Source: DATEMK01 sp035275625 (GTDB lineage Bacteria > Bacteroidota > Bacteroidia > AKYH767-A > OLB10). From it: a DNA stretch of 14,523 nt. This document shows, in pieces, positions 8,456 to 13,758 of this stretch. The number at the start of each line of letters is the position of its first letter. Within the stretch, counting starts at the first letter, position 1. The DNA is taken from assembly GCA_035275625.1 (NCBI GenBank), contig DATEMK010000343.1:1-14523 (forward strand), in the 5' to 3' direction. Below the pieces are notes generated by a model. That model did not search any database, was not told where the DNA came from, and was given only the letters and a program-made list of their open reading frames with translations. The translations under genes were made by a program, and so were the position numbers.

Positions 8456-8732
8456 TAACGAAGAAGGGAGGGGTCCGCCTGGGCGGAAGCCAGCCTGTGC
8501 AAAGAGAAGTAAATTTTTTTTGGGGTTAAACAAAGCCCCAAAAAATTTATTTACTCACTTCTTTTTTATTTTTTAATTTAAGGCATTCCCCGCTTTGGCG
8601 GGAGCAGGCTAAGATACGCTTCGCTTGATTACTCACTCCTTTTTATTTTATTTTTAATGGCGTTTCCCGATATATCGGGACAAGCTGTGAATGCTAAGCA
8701 TTTCTATCAATCCTGATGTTATGCGTCCGTTG
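8456..8732. repeat. Modular intergenic repeat, copy 1 (277 bp)
   Basis: The element fills the gap between the T9SS cargo start and the hydrolase stop. Left end: TAACGAAGAAG (8456-8466). Right end: TTTCTATCAATCCTGATGTT followed by ATGCG (8701-8725), then TCCGTTG. Inside are hairpin TCCGCC-TG-GGCGGA (8474-8487), the constant word AGCCAGCCTGTGC (8488-8500), a long stem AAATTTTTTTTGGGG / CCCCAAAAAATTT (8511-8525, 8536-8548), then two related sub-units each starting TTACTCACT (8551, 8629) but carrying different palindromes. It has no coding capacity I would defend. Confidence 0.8.
8665..8680. repeat. Perfect 16-bp palindrome TCCCGATATATCGGGA
   Basis: It is a perfect palindrome within copy 1 of the modular repeat and closely resembles the 18-bp palindrome TCCCGATAGCTATCGGGA at 11152-11169 and the half copy at 12122-12131. 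As RNA it would form a short stem; it has no T-tract on either side that would make a terminator. Confidence 0.85.
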
Positions 8733-8739
8733 TATTAAT

Positions 8740-10095
8740 CTAAGCTTTCACCACCTTTAGTATCCACCTTAAAGCAGTTGTCACTGCTAATGGGTTTAAT
8801 TCCGTTTGATTATGTGATTCACTTATCTTTTCACTTTCCGTATAAAGCTGCCAATGGTCGGCATTTTTAATTTCAGTATGCGTTGCCTTGTCAGGGTAAT
8901 AACGGTTTACAGTTTGGACAATCAGTTCGTGTTCACCGGCTGAAGAAACAAAATCGGAAGTTCCGTGCATTGCTAAAACCCAGGCATCCGTATTCATCCA
9001 CATTTGCCTTATATTTACGTCAGCTACCTGCTGAAAATAGTTGACGCTCATAGGATATTCAAAAAAATTAACGGCTGTTTCAGGATGTTCATTTATGATT
9101 TGCTCCGGAGTTTTTTTCTCCACAAATAATCCATATAGCCGCTTGTATTCTGTGCGCATCCAAATGTCAAGAGAATCGGCAGGATAATCATCAAGCAACC
9201 TTTGCCGGTGCGTATTTTCCAATTCATACTCTAACCAATTTCTGCCGACAGTTCCATATACAATAATCCCTTTTACTTTTTCCTGTTGCGCAATGAGCGG
9301 AGCGATAACCCCTCCGATGCTGAATCCTGCAATAAAGACATTTTTTTTATCTACGTAGGGTAATGATTTTAATTGTTTCAGGCCGTCTGAATATCCCTGC
9401 TTCTCAGTAATAAAATCACATTCAGTACATGGTATTCCTTTACTGTCGCCCATGCCGGTTTTTTCTATGCGAATGGTTACAAATCCGTTTGCAGTTAAAG
9501 AATCAACCCACAACCTGAATGAAAGGAGATCCGGATTTGAAATATTGTCTATACTGTAGCAGCCCACCCCACCCACTATTAAGACTGCAGGATAAATTCC
9601 TTCTCCTTTTGGTCTGGTGATAATTGTGCGCAAATGATTATTTTCTGAGTGGACGGAAGAATAAACAATATCATAATCCCTACTTGTTTCCTTTGCTTTT
9701 GGTTGCAGGGTTATTGTTGCTGTCTTTAATTTAGCCTGCCGGTAATAACTGACTTTAACCTTATCTCCGCCATGATATTTTTTGAGGATACTTAAAAAAT
9801 GATTTGTATTATCAATGGCTTTTCCGTCAAAAGAAATGAGGACATCATTATTAATCAGTCCTGCCTGGTCGGCAGAAGAACCGCTAACCACTTGTTTAAG
9901 CAAAGTTCCTTTTGAAGAAGGAAGTTGCAGTAATTTTGTTGTACTGTCATTCAGGTCGTTTACCAAAGCTCCAAATGACGCTGAACGGGGGAGTTCTCCG
10001 CCCGAATATACCGTTCGGTACGGACTGGGCTGTCCGAAAGCGGTAAACATCATCAAAAATGAAGTTACCCAAAGTAAGAAAGTTATTTTTTTCAT
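8740..10095 (-). CDS. Exported PDZ-domain alpha/beta hydrolase (serine hydrolase/esterase-like)
   Basis: This 451-residue protein has a signal peptide at 1-21 (MKKITFLLWV...FTAFG|QP). A PDZ-like domain spans about 38-132 (LLKQVVSGSSADQAGLINND, VLISFDGKAI). An alpha/beta hydrolase fold follows at about 150-450. The nucleophile elbow is GFSIGG with S259. The acid is D381 in MHGTSDFV and the histidine H414 in NADHW, giving a complete catalytic triad in the normal order. An oxyanion-type segment IVGGVGC lies at 173-179 and EKTGMGDSKG at 211-220. The substrate is unknown; an esterase or peptidase acting in the periplasm is the reasonable range. Modular repeats lie on both sides, so it is probably a single-gene transcription unit. 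Confidence 0.88.
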   Translation of the reverse strand: MKKITFLLWVTSFLMMFTAFGQPSPYRTVYSGGELPRSASFGALVNDLNDSTTKLLQLPSSKGTLLKQVVSGSSADQAGLINNDVLISFDGKAIDNTNHFLSILKKYHGGDKVKVSYYRQAKLKTATITLQPKAKETSRDYDIVYSSVHSENNHLRTIITRPKGEGIYPAVLIVGGVGCYSIDNISNPDLLSFRLWVDSLTANGFVTIRIEKTGMGDSKGIPCTECDFITEKQGYSDGLKQLKSLPYVDKKNVFIAGFSIGGVIAPLIAQQEKVKGIIVYGTVGRNWLEYELENTHRQRLLDDYPADSLDIWMRTEYKRLYGLFVEKKTPEQIINEHPETAVNFFEYPMSVNYFQQVADVNIRQMWMNTDAWVLAMHGTSDFVSSAGEHELIVQTVNRYYPDKATHTEIKNADHWQLYTESEKISESHNQTELNPLAVTTALRWILKVVKA

Positions 10096-10155
10096 ATCAT
10101 CATATATTAAAAGTTATAGGCATTACTCTTTTCGCTGTTATATTACAATGACGCA

Positions 10156-10321
10156 TAACGAAGAAGAGGGCAAATGTGCAGTACACATTTGATCCAGCAT
10201 AGGCAATGAGCGAAATAAAGAAAAGAAGGGCTTAGAAGCATTCATTTTTATTCACATCTTTATGTATTTTTTAATCGGTGTTCATGTATTTTCTTTCAAT
10301 CTTTATGTTAGCGGTTCGTTG
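10156..10321. repeat. Modular intergenic repeat, copy 2 (166 bp)
   Basis: Left end: TAACGAAGAAG (10156-10166), preceded by TTACAATGACGCA, which is the approximate reverse complement of the right end of copy 1. Right end: TTTCTTTCAATCTTTATGTT followed by AGCGGTTCGTTG. Inside, AGGG is followed by an inverted repeat CAAATGTG-CAGTA-CACATTTG (10171-10191) and ATCCAGC. The AT-rich stem of copies 1 and 3 is not recognisable here. The gap lies between the hydrolase start and the stop of the rifamycin ADP-ribosyltransferase gene. Confidence 0.7.
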
Positions 10322-10375
10322 TTTTATGTCTTGAATTACTTCCAATAGCCGGGCAGGGTATAGGCATCCAGGAAA

Positions 10376-11119
10376 TTAATTAATAATATCTCCTTTGTTA
10401 TTCGCCAGCTTTTCGCGCCATTTTTGGATTTCTTCAGGGGTTTGTCTCACCCAATCTGTTACTTCACCAACAATTTTCAATGGTGCCTGGGTGCGATACG
10501 AGCGTGTCGGATTACCAGGAAATTTTTTGTCCGTAACGTTCGGGTCATTTTCAAAGTTCCCTGCCGGTTCAACTATATAAACACGTTCGCGTCCATCACC
10601 TTTAGCTAATGCCGCAGCAAGTCCCGCCCCATTAACTAAGACTGTGAAATAAATGTGATTCATTATAATTTCTGATTTGTAATTAGACCTGTTCCCACTT
10701 GTCAGCAAATCGCCAACGTGCAAATCTGCTTTCGTGCCGTGATAAAAGGGACCGTTATCATACACTTTGTCTTTGAACGAAATTGCTAATTCATAATTCT
10801 TTTTTGCATTGTCAGGGTCGTTTAATTCTTCATAGCATTTGGCAATGTTTAAATACAGAGAAGGAAAAGCTCCCATAACAGAGATGTTACTTATTTTTAA
10901 TGCAAACTGCAAAGCTGTTTCGAGCCATAATAATTTGTCGGTAACGTTTTTCTGATTTCGCGCCACATAATAAGCAGCAGTAAATTTTTCAAAGTCGTTT
11001 GTCGCTTCGTTCCACGCTTGAAGAAATAGTTTGCCTGCTTGGTCAGGTTTGCCGTTTTCTTCCATGGCCATACCTCCCAGACAGAGTTGAATAACATGGT
11101 TGTTTGGGTTGAATTCCAT
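10376..11119 (-). CDS. arr: NAD+-rifamycin ADP-ribosyltransferase (Arr) with helical N-terminal extension
   Basis: The 247-residue protein has two parts. Residues about 120-247 match Arr enzymes, which inactivate rifamycins by transferring ADP-ribose to the ansa chain: FYHGTKADLHVGDLL, NHIYFT, GRERVYIVEP, DPNVTDKKFPGNPTRSYR and IVGEVTDW. H127, Y157 and D192 have spacings of 30 and 35 residues, the same as the H19/Y49/D84 triad of the mycobacterial enzyme. Residues about 1-118 look like TPR-type helical hairpins (AGKLFLQAWNEATNDFEKF; LYLNIAKCYEELNDPDNAKK), an addition to the roughly 140-residue classical Arr. It is the last gene of the ArsR-led operon, 41 nt after the DUF1801 gene, so the same repressor may control it. 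The enzyme is expected to be cytoplasmic. Confidence 0.9.
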   Translation of the reverse strand: MEFNPNNHVIQLCLGGMAMEENGKPDQAGKLFLQAWNEATNDFEKFTAAYYVARNQKNVTDKLLWLETALQFALKISNISVMGAFPSLYLNIAKCYEELNDPDNAKKNYELAISFKDKVYDNGPFYHGTKADLHVGDLLTSGNRSNYKSEIIMNHIYFTVLVNGAGLAAALAKGDGRERVYIVEPAGNFENDPNVTDKKFPGNPTRSYRTQAPLKIVGEVTDWVRQTPEEIQKWREKLANNKGDIIN

Positions 11120-11151
11120 TTTTTAATTATTTCATCAGCTCAGCTTTTTTC

Positions 11152-11169
11152 TCCCGATAGCTATCGGGA
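11152..11169. repeat. Perfect 18-bp palindrome TCCCGATAGCTATCGGGA
   Basis: A perfect palindrome lies at the 3' end of the DUF1801 gene. It encodes that protein's final Ser-Arg and supplies its TAG stop (11161-11163). A half copy gives the same TSR-stop ending to the SRPBCC gene ending at 12122, and a relative lies at 8665-8680. On the coding strand it is followed by GAGAAAAAAG rather than a T-tract, so terminator function is doubtful. Confidence 0.85.
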
Positions 11170-11616
11170 CGTAGCCTCAACCCCATATCGTATTGCCGCT
11201 TCAAGTATATCAATGTTTATATCTTTCAGCGTTTTAAACTTAATGCAATACCCGGTCACGCTTGCCTTGCCGAGTTTTTTTCCATACGCCTGGGCTAAAT
11301 ATTTTTTATCTTCAATACCCATGATATAAACAGAGATTCCGGTTGTGTTTGCGCTCAAACCAATTTGATAAAACTCCCTGGTTTTCCCCCGTCCGCCCCG
11401 GCCGTCCGGGCGGGAATCAGCATATTTTATGGTGTGAGATCCATATCCTATATTAGGATTAGAAACAATTTTACCTTTATCGTCTTTGCCATCTAAGAAC
11501 CATAATTTACATGCCGGCATTACTTGCAGAATGATGCGGTGCAACTCTTGCATGTCACTACGTTTTGGTTCAGGTTGGCTGGCAATATACTTTTTGATTT
11601 GTTCTTTTACGTTCAT
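11161..11616 (-). CDS. DUF1801 / YdhG-like small protein
   Basis: This 151-residue protein resembles the DUF1801 (YdhG-like) family, of unknown biochemical role: MNVKEQIKKYIASQPEPKR, MQELHRIILQVMPACKLWFLD, NPNIGYGSHTIKYA, EFYQIGLSANTTGISVYIMG and GKASVTGYCIKFKTLKDIN. Residues 68-77 (SRPDGRGGRG) are encoded by a GC-rich palindrome and look like an in-frame insertion; family members, as I recall them, read through YADGKTREF at this place. The C-terminal TSR and stop also derive from a palindrome. The gene lies in the ArsR-led operon, 27 nt after the VOC gene and 41 nt before arr. Confidence 0.82.
   Translation of the reverse strand: MNVKEQIKKYIASQPEPKRSDMQELHRIILQVMPACKLWFLDGKDDKGKIVSNPNIGYGSHTIKYADSRPDGRGGRGKTREFYQIGLSANTTGISVYIMGIEDKKYLAQAYGKKLGKASVTGYCIKFKTLKDINIDILEAAIRYGVEATSR
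11386..11415. repeat. GC-rich in-frame palindromic repeat, copy A
   Basis: Plus-strand CCCCGTCCGCCCCGGCCGTC followed by CGGGCGGG stands out against AT-rich surroundings. It closely matches copy B (12251-12280) and is read in frame as SRPDGRGGRG in the DUF1801 protein. Arms CCCCGTCCG and CGGGCGGG pair imperfectly. Confidence 0.75.
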
Positions 11617-11643
11617 ATACCTGTAAAATTATGGGTTGCTTAA

Positions 11644-12060
11644 TCAGGTTGGCTGTTCAGTCGGAAATTTAGTAATGTCCATAAAGAAAACTTCCCAGGT
11701 ATGTCCGTCAAAATCTTCTATCGTTCGTTGTTGCATAAAACCATAATCTCTCATTTCATTTGGCTCTGTTCCACCTGCATTTAGTCCATTAGTCATTAGC
11801 TTATTCACTTCATCAATGCTATCCATAGATAAAGAAAAAAGTGCTGCTAAATTTGATTTTGTGTCTGCTAATGGTTTTGTTGCAAAAGTTGTAAACTTTT
11901 GGTGTGTCATTATCATTACAAAAATGTTTTCACTCCAAACCATACATTTTCCGGTGTCGTCTGAAAATTGAGGATTGTTCGTAAATCCTAATGCAGTGTA
12001 AAAGCCCATTGATTTTTGAAGGTCTTTTACTGCTAAATTGATAAATACTTGTTTTGCCAT
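11644..12060 (-). CDS. VOC-family (glyoxalase/bleomycin resistance-like) protein
   Basis: This 138-residue protein has the VOC beta-alpha-beta-beta-beta plan: FINLAVKDLQKSMGFYTALGF (6-26), CMVWSENIFVMIM (39-51), FSLSMDSIDEVNKLM (75-89) and DFDGHTWEVFFMD (116-128). The length is usual for a single-chain VOC protein that dimerises. Candidate metal ligands are poorly defined: the first strand has N8 where His is common in metal-dependent members, while H120 and E123 are in the last strand. Function could be dioxygenase, glyoxalase-like or ligand binding, and I cannot decide. It is encoded between an SRPBCC gene and the DUF1801 gene in the ArsR-led operon, a frequent combination in Bacteroidota. 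Confidence 0.85.
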   Translation of the reverse strand: MAKQVFINLAVKDLQKSMGFYTALGFTNNPQFSDDTGKCMVWSENIFVMIMTHQKFTTFATKPLADTKSNLAALFSLSMDSIDEVNKLMTNGLNAGGTEPNEMRDYGFMQQRTIEDFDGHTWEVFFMDITKFPTEQPT

Positions 12061-12121
12061 TTTTATTTTACTTTTAATTTATTGTGTTAAAATTTTAGCC
12101 ATTGCTTTGAATTTTGGCGGA

Positions 12122-12640
12122 CTATCGGGATGTCAAAAGATCTCCAAGGTAGTTCAATGTCATTGTAAATCCTTCTTTGAAGCCCATTTCGATCATCTTT
12201 TCCATACGCTCAAGCGAATCATTTTTAATAGAGATACTCACTTTTGTTATTCCCCGTCCGACCGGCCCGTCCGGGCGGGCGTTTTGTTCACTAAAGTTGA
12301 GATCCCAATCAGAACCCGGCAATGATGGATTTTCATCTTTGTCTGCAAAAGCACTAAAGTATTTGAAATTGGTTTTGGGGCTAATGGAAGTATATTTCTG
12401 GATCTGCCAATTCTCTTGTCCTTCAGGACTCACCATTGCATAAAATCTTCGCCCGCCAACTTTAAAATCCATATATTTTGTTTTTGATAAATAGGGTTTA
12501 GGCGCCCACCATTGGTCCAAAATTTCCTGTTTGGTAAAAGCATCCCACACAAGTGAAAGCTCTGCATCAAATTCTTTTGTTACAAAAACCGTTTTCGTTG
12601 CTTTGTCAACGGTAAAATCAAATAGCAAATTGTTTTTCAT
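12122..12640 (-). CDS. SRPBCC/AHSA1-domain protein (second, downstream paralogue)
   Basis: This 172-residue protein has the START-like AHSA1 fold: VTKEFDAELSLVWDAFTKQE, ILDQWWAPKPY, MDFKVGGRRFYAMVSPEG and WDLNFSE, closing with a long helix MIEMGFKEGFTMTLNYL. Such proteins bind hydrophobic ligands in a cavity; the ligand is unknown. It is a tandem paralogue of the gene at 12693-13241 and shares ILDQWW, MGFKEG and N-terminal FDFTVDK. Residues 121-130 (ARPDGPVGRG) come from a GC-rich palindromic repeat, and the last residues TSR plus the stop come from a CTATCGGGA half palindrome. The start ATG overlaps the TGA of an arsR-tail remnant as ATGA, copying the arrangement at the first SRPBCC gene. 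Confidence 0.87.
   Translation of the reverse strand: MKNNLLFDFTVDKATKTVFVTKEFDAELSLVWDAFTKQEILDQWWAPKPYLSKTKYMDFKVGGRRFYAMVSPEGQENWQIQKYTSISPKTNFKYFSAFADKDENPSLPGSDWDLNFSEQNARPDGPVGRGITKVSISIKNDSLERMEKMIEMGFKEGFTMTLNYLGDLLTSR
12251..12280. repeat. GC-rich in-frame palindromic repeat, copy B
   Basis: Plus-strand TCCCCGTCCGACCGGCCCGT followed by CCGGGCGGGC is read in frame as ARPDGPVGRG in the second SRPBCC protein. It is nearly identical to copy A and shares both outer arms with copy C. Confidence 0.78.
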
Positions 12641-12684
12641 TTTTTTTGTTTTTTAATTGTTGATAATACTTTGTCCAATTGATT
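12637..12684 (-). pseudogene. Remnant of an arsR 3' end
   Basis: The 48 nt before the second SRPBCC gene would encode NQLDKVLSTIKKQKK-stop, matching the arsR tail NQLDKVLLT...IKKNKK-stop. By hand alignment 43 of 48 nt are identical once the 21-nt insertion in arsR is left out. The remnant's TGA overlaps the SRPBCC ATG exactly as in the intact arsR/SRPBCC junction at 13238-13241. It has no start codon of its own and is a relic of tandem duplication of [arsR tail + SRPBCC]. Confidence 0.85.
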
Positions 12685-12692
12685 AATGGGTT

Positions 12693-13241
12693 TTACCGTT
12701 TTGCTAACATCGCATCCAGGTTTTCCATAGCCATAATAAGACCTTCTTTGAAGCCCATAGCGATGGTTTGCTCCAACTGAGCCAGGTCAGGGAACTGCAT
12801 AATTCCATGCACAAGTGTGTTCTTGCCCCGTCCGACCGGGTCATCCCTGTCCGTACCGGCACGGGCGGACGGGCGGGCCATGTCGCTGAAATTCATTGTC
12901 CATTTTGATTGCGGCATTGCAGGATTGATATTTCCATTGGCATCACCAAAGGCATCATTGGCAAGAAACATTTTTTGTGGTTCAATTTTCACATAGGTGG
13001 TAATCGACCAGTGTTCTTCACCATTCGGTCCAACCGCAGCGTAGTGCCATTTACCACCTTCACGGAAATCCATGCTTTTTGTTCTTGATTTCCATGGATG
13101 CGGCATCCACCACTGATCGAGGATTTCGGATTTGGTGTAACAATCCCAAACGGTGGGACGGTCGGCTGCGAATTCACGTTTGATGTTGATGGTGTTTTTC
13201 GTTTTGTCGACAGTGAAGTCGAAGAATAATGTCATGCTCAT
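12693..13241 (-). CDS. SRPBCC/AHSA1-domain protein (first paralogue, coupled to arsR)
   Basis: This 182-residue AHSA1-type protein reads INIKREFAADRPTVWDCYTK, ILDQWWMPHPW, MDFREGGKWHYAAVGPNGEE, WTMNFSD and MGFKEGLIMAMENLDAML. The fold forms a hydrophobic-ligand cavity; the ligand is unknown. The ATG at 13241 is preferred over the internal M3 because it overlaps the arsR stop as ATGA, indicating translational coupling. Residues 122-139 (ARPSARAGTDRDDPVGRG) come from a GC-rich palindromic insertion longer than in the paralogue but at the same position, just after the NFS(D/E) strand. ArsR plus SRPBCC pairs are common in Bacteroidota and usually form autoregulated operons. Confidence 0.87.
   Translation of the reverse strand: MSMTLFFDFTVDKTKNTINIKREFAADRPTVWDCYTKSEILDQWWMPHPWKSRTKSMDFREGGKWHYAAVGPNGEEHWSITTYVKIEPQKMFLANDAFGDANGNINPAMPQSKWTMNFSDMARPSARAGTDRDDPVGRGKNTLVHGIMQFPDLAQLEQTIAMGFKEGLIMAMENLDAMLAKR
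12825..12878. repeat. GC-rich in-frame palindromic repeat, copy C (expanded)
   Basis: The outer parts CCCCGTCCGACCGG and GGGCGGGC match copy B. The centre instead carries an inner palindrome around GTCCGTACCGGCACGG and a second GGCGGAC arm, as if one palindrome had been placed in another. It is read in frame as ARPSARAGTDRDDPVGRG in the first SRPBCC protein. Confidence 0.75.
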
Positions 13242-13585
13242 TTTTTATTTTTTTTAATTGCCTGCCTGTCGGCTGACATGGTTAATAATACTTTGTCTAA
13301 TTGATTGAACTGAGTTTCCAAAATATTTTTGAATTGCTCAATCCATTTATCAATCTCTTTCATTTTTTTGGGATTGATATGATAATAAATTTCTCTTCCC
13401 TTTTGTTCCTGCTTCACCAATTCACACTCTGTAAGAATTTGAATATGCTTTGAAACCGCTTGCCTGCTTGTATGAAATTCTTCTGCAATGGCATTTGGTG
13501 TCATTGACTGGGCTGCAATCAATAACAAAATTGCCCTTCGTGTAGGGTCAGCTATCGCCTGGAAAACATCCCGTCTTACCTCCAT
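13238..13585 (-). CDS. ArsR-family winged-helix transcriptional repressor
   Basis: This 115-residue protein has the canonical small ArsR fold: FQAIADPTRRAILLLIA (8-24), recognition helix-turn-helix NAIAEEFHTSRQAVSKHIQIL (31-51), and beta wing LVKQEQKGREIYYHINP (56-72), then a dimerisation helix. There is no CxC metal-binding motif, so it is of the non-metal (SdpR-like) type and its signal is unknown. The start lies about 20 nt downstream of a predicted transcription start within a promoter carrying two operator-like repeats. Its stop overlaps the SRPBCC start (ATGA). Residues 103-109 (MSADRQA) come from a 21-nt palindrome-like insertion absent from the arsR remnant at 12637-12684. It probably represses its own six-gene operon. 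Confidence 0.92.
   Translation of the reverse strand: MEVRRDVFQAIADPTRRAILLLIAAQSMTPNAIAEEFHTSRQAVSKHIQILTECELVKQEQKGREIYYHINPKKMKEIDKWIEQFKNILETQFNQLDKVLLTMSADRQAIKKNKK
13259..13279. repeat. 21-nt in-frame insertion in arsR tail
   Basis: Plus-strand TGCCTGCCTGTCGGCTGACA plus one base includes CCTGCCTGTCGG, a relative of the palindrome at 7493-7512. The related arsR remnant at 12637-12684 reads straight from the Thr codon to the Ile codon without it. Confidence 0.75.
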
Positions 13586-13593
13586 TTTGTATT

Positions 13594-13640
13594 TATGTGC
13601 AATTATCTGGTTGCAAATATATGTGCAATTATTTGGTTGC
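13594..13640. promoter_or_regulatory. Two tandem operator-like direct repeats upstream of arsR
   Basis: The 21-bp words at 13594-13614 and 13620-13640 differ at only one base: ATGTGCAATTAT(C/T)TGGTTG with flanking T and C. On the coding strand each is an imperfect palindrome GCAACCA.ATAATTGC, suited to a dimeric winged-helix repressor. The period is 26 bp. One copy lies between the -33 and -7 boxes; the other overlaps the -7 box edge and the predicted transcription start. ArsR autoregulation of the operon is the natural inference. Confidence 0.75.
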
Positions 13641-13645
13641 GCAAG
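13614..13645 (-). promoter_or_regulatory. Bacteroidota-type promoter of the arsR operon
   Basis: The coding strand has CTTG (13645-13642), 20 nt, then TATATTTG (13621-13614). This fits the TTTG-N19-21-TAnnTTTG consensus of Bacteroidota primary sigma promoters. Transcription would start near 13607, about 20 nt before the arsR ATG. Confidence 0.7.
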
Positions 13646-13758
13646 TTTTTTTGAAAATATTTTTTTTAACTTAAGGGATCAGAAAGCAGAAGCCCCGAAA
13701 ATGGTTCGTTCAAAGCCGTAAAGGTTGAAGTTCGCAGAGGCGGTCATAGAGTTGCAGC
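13646..13758. other. Upstream flank of the arsR promoter, no gene seen
   Basis: A T/A-rich stretch (13646-13675) is followed by about 80 bp of mixed composition containing AGCCCCGAAAA and GGTTCGTTCAAAGCCG. I see no coding frame to defend; a 70-codon minus-strand frame across 13679-13891 is mainly repeat. The part nearest the repeat may be degraded repeat sequence. Confidence 0.4.

Noticed and set aside
8511..8548. Intrinsic terminator at the GGGG/CCCC stem of copy 1
   Set aside because: The stem is closed by T-tract and A-tract arms that pair with each other; there is no free T-tract after the stem on the coding strand, so it is a long hairpin rather than a canonical terminator.
9815..10192. 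Plus-strand frame of 125 codons
   Set aside because: It is antisense to the signal peptide and PDZ part of the hydrolase and runs into the repeat; there is no start context or domain.
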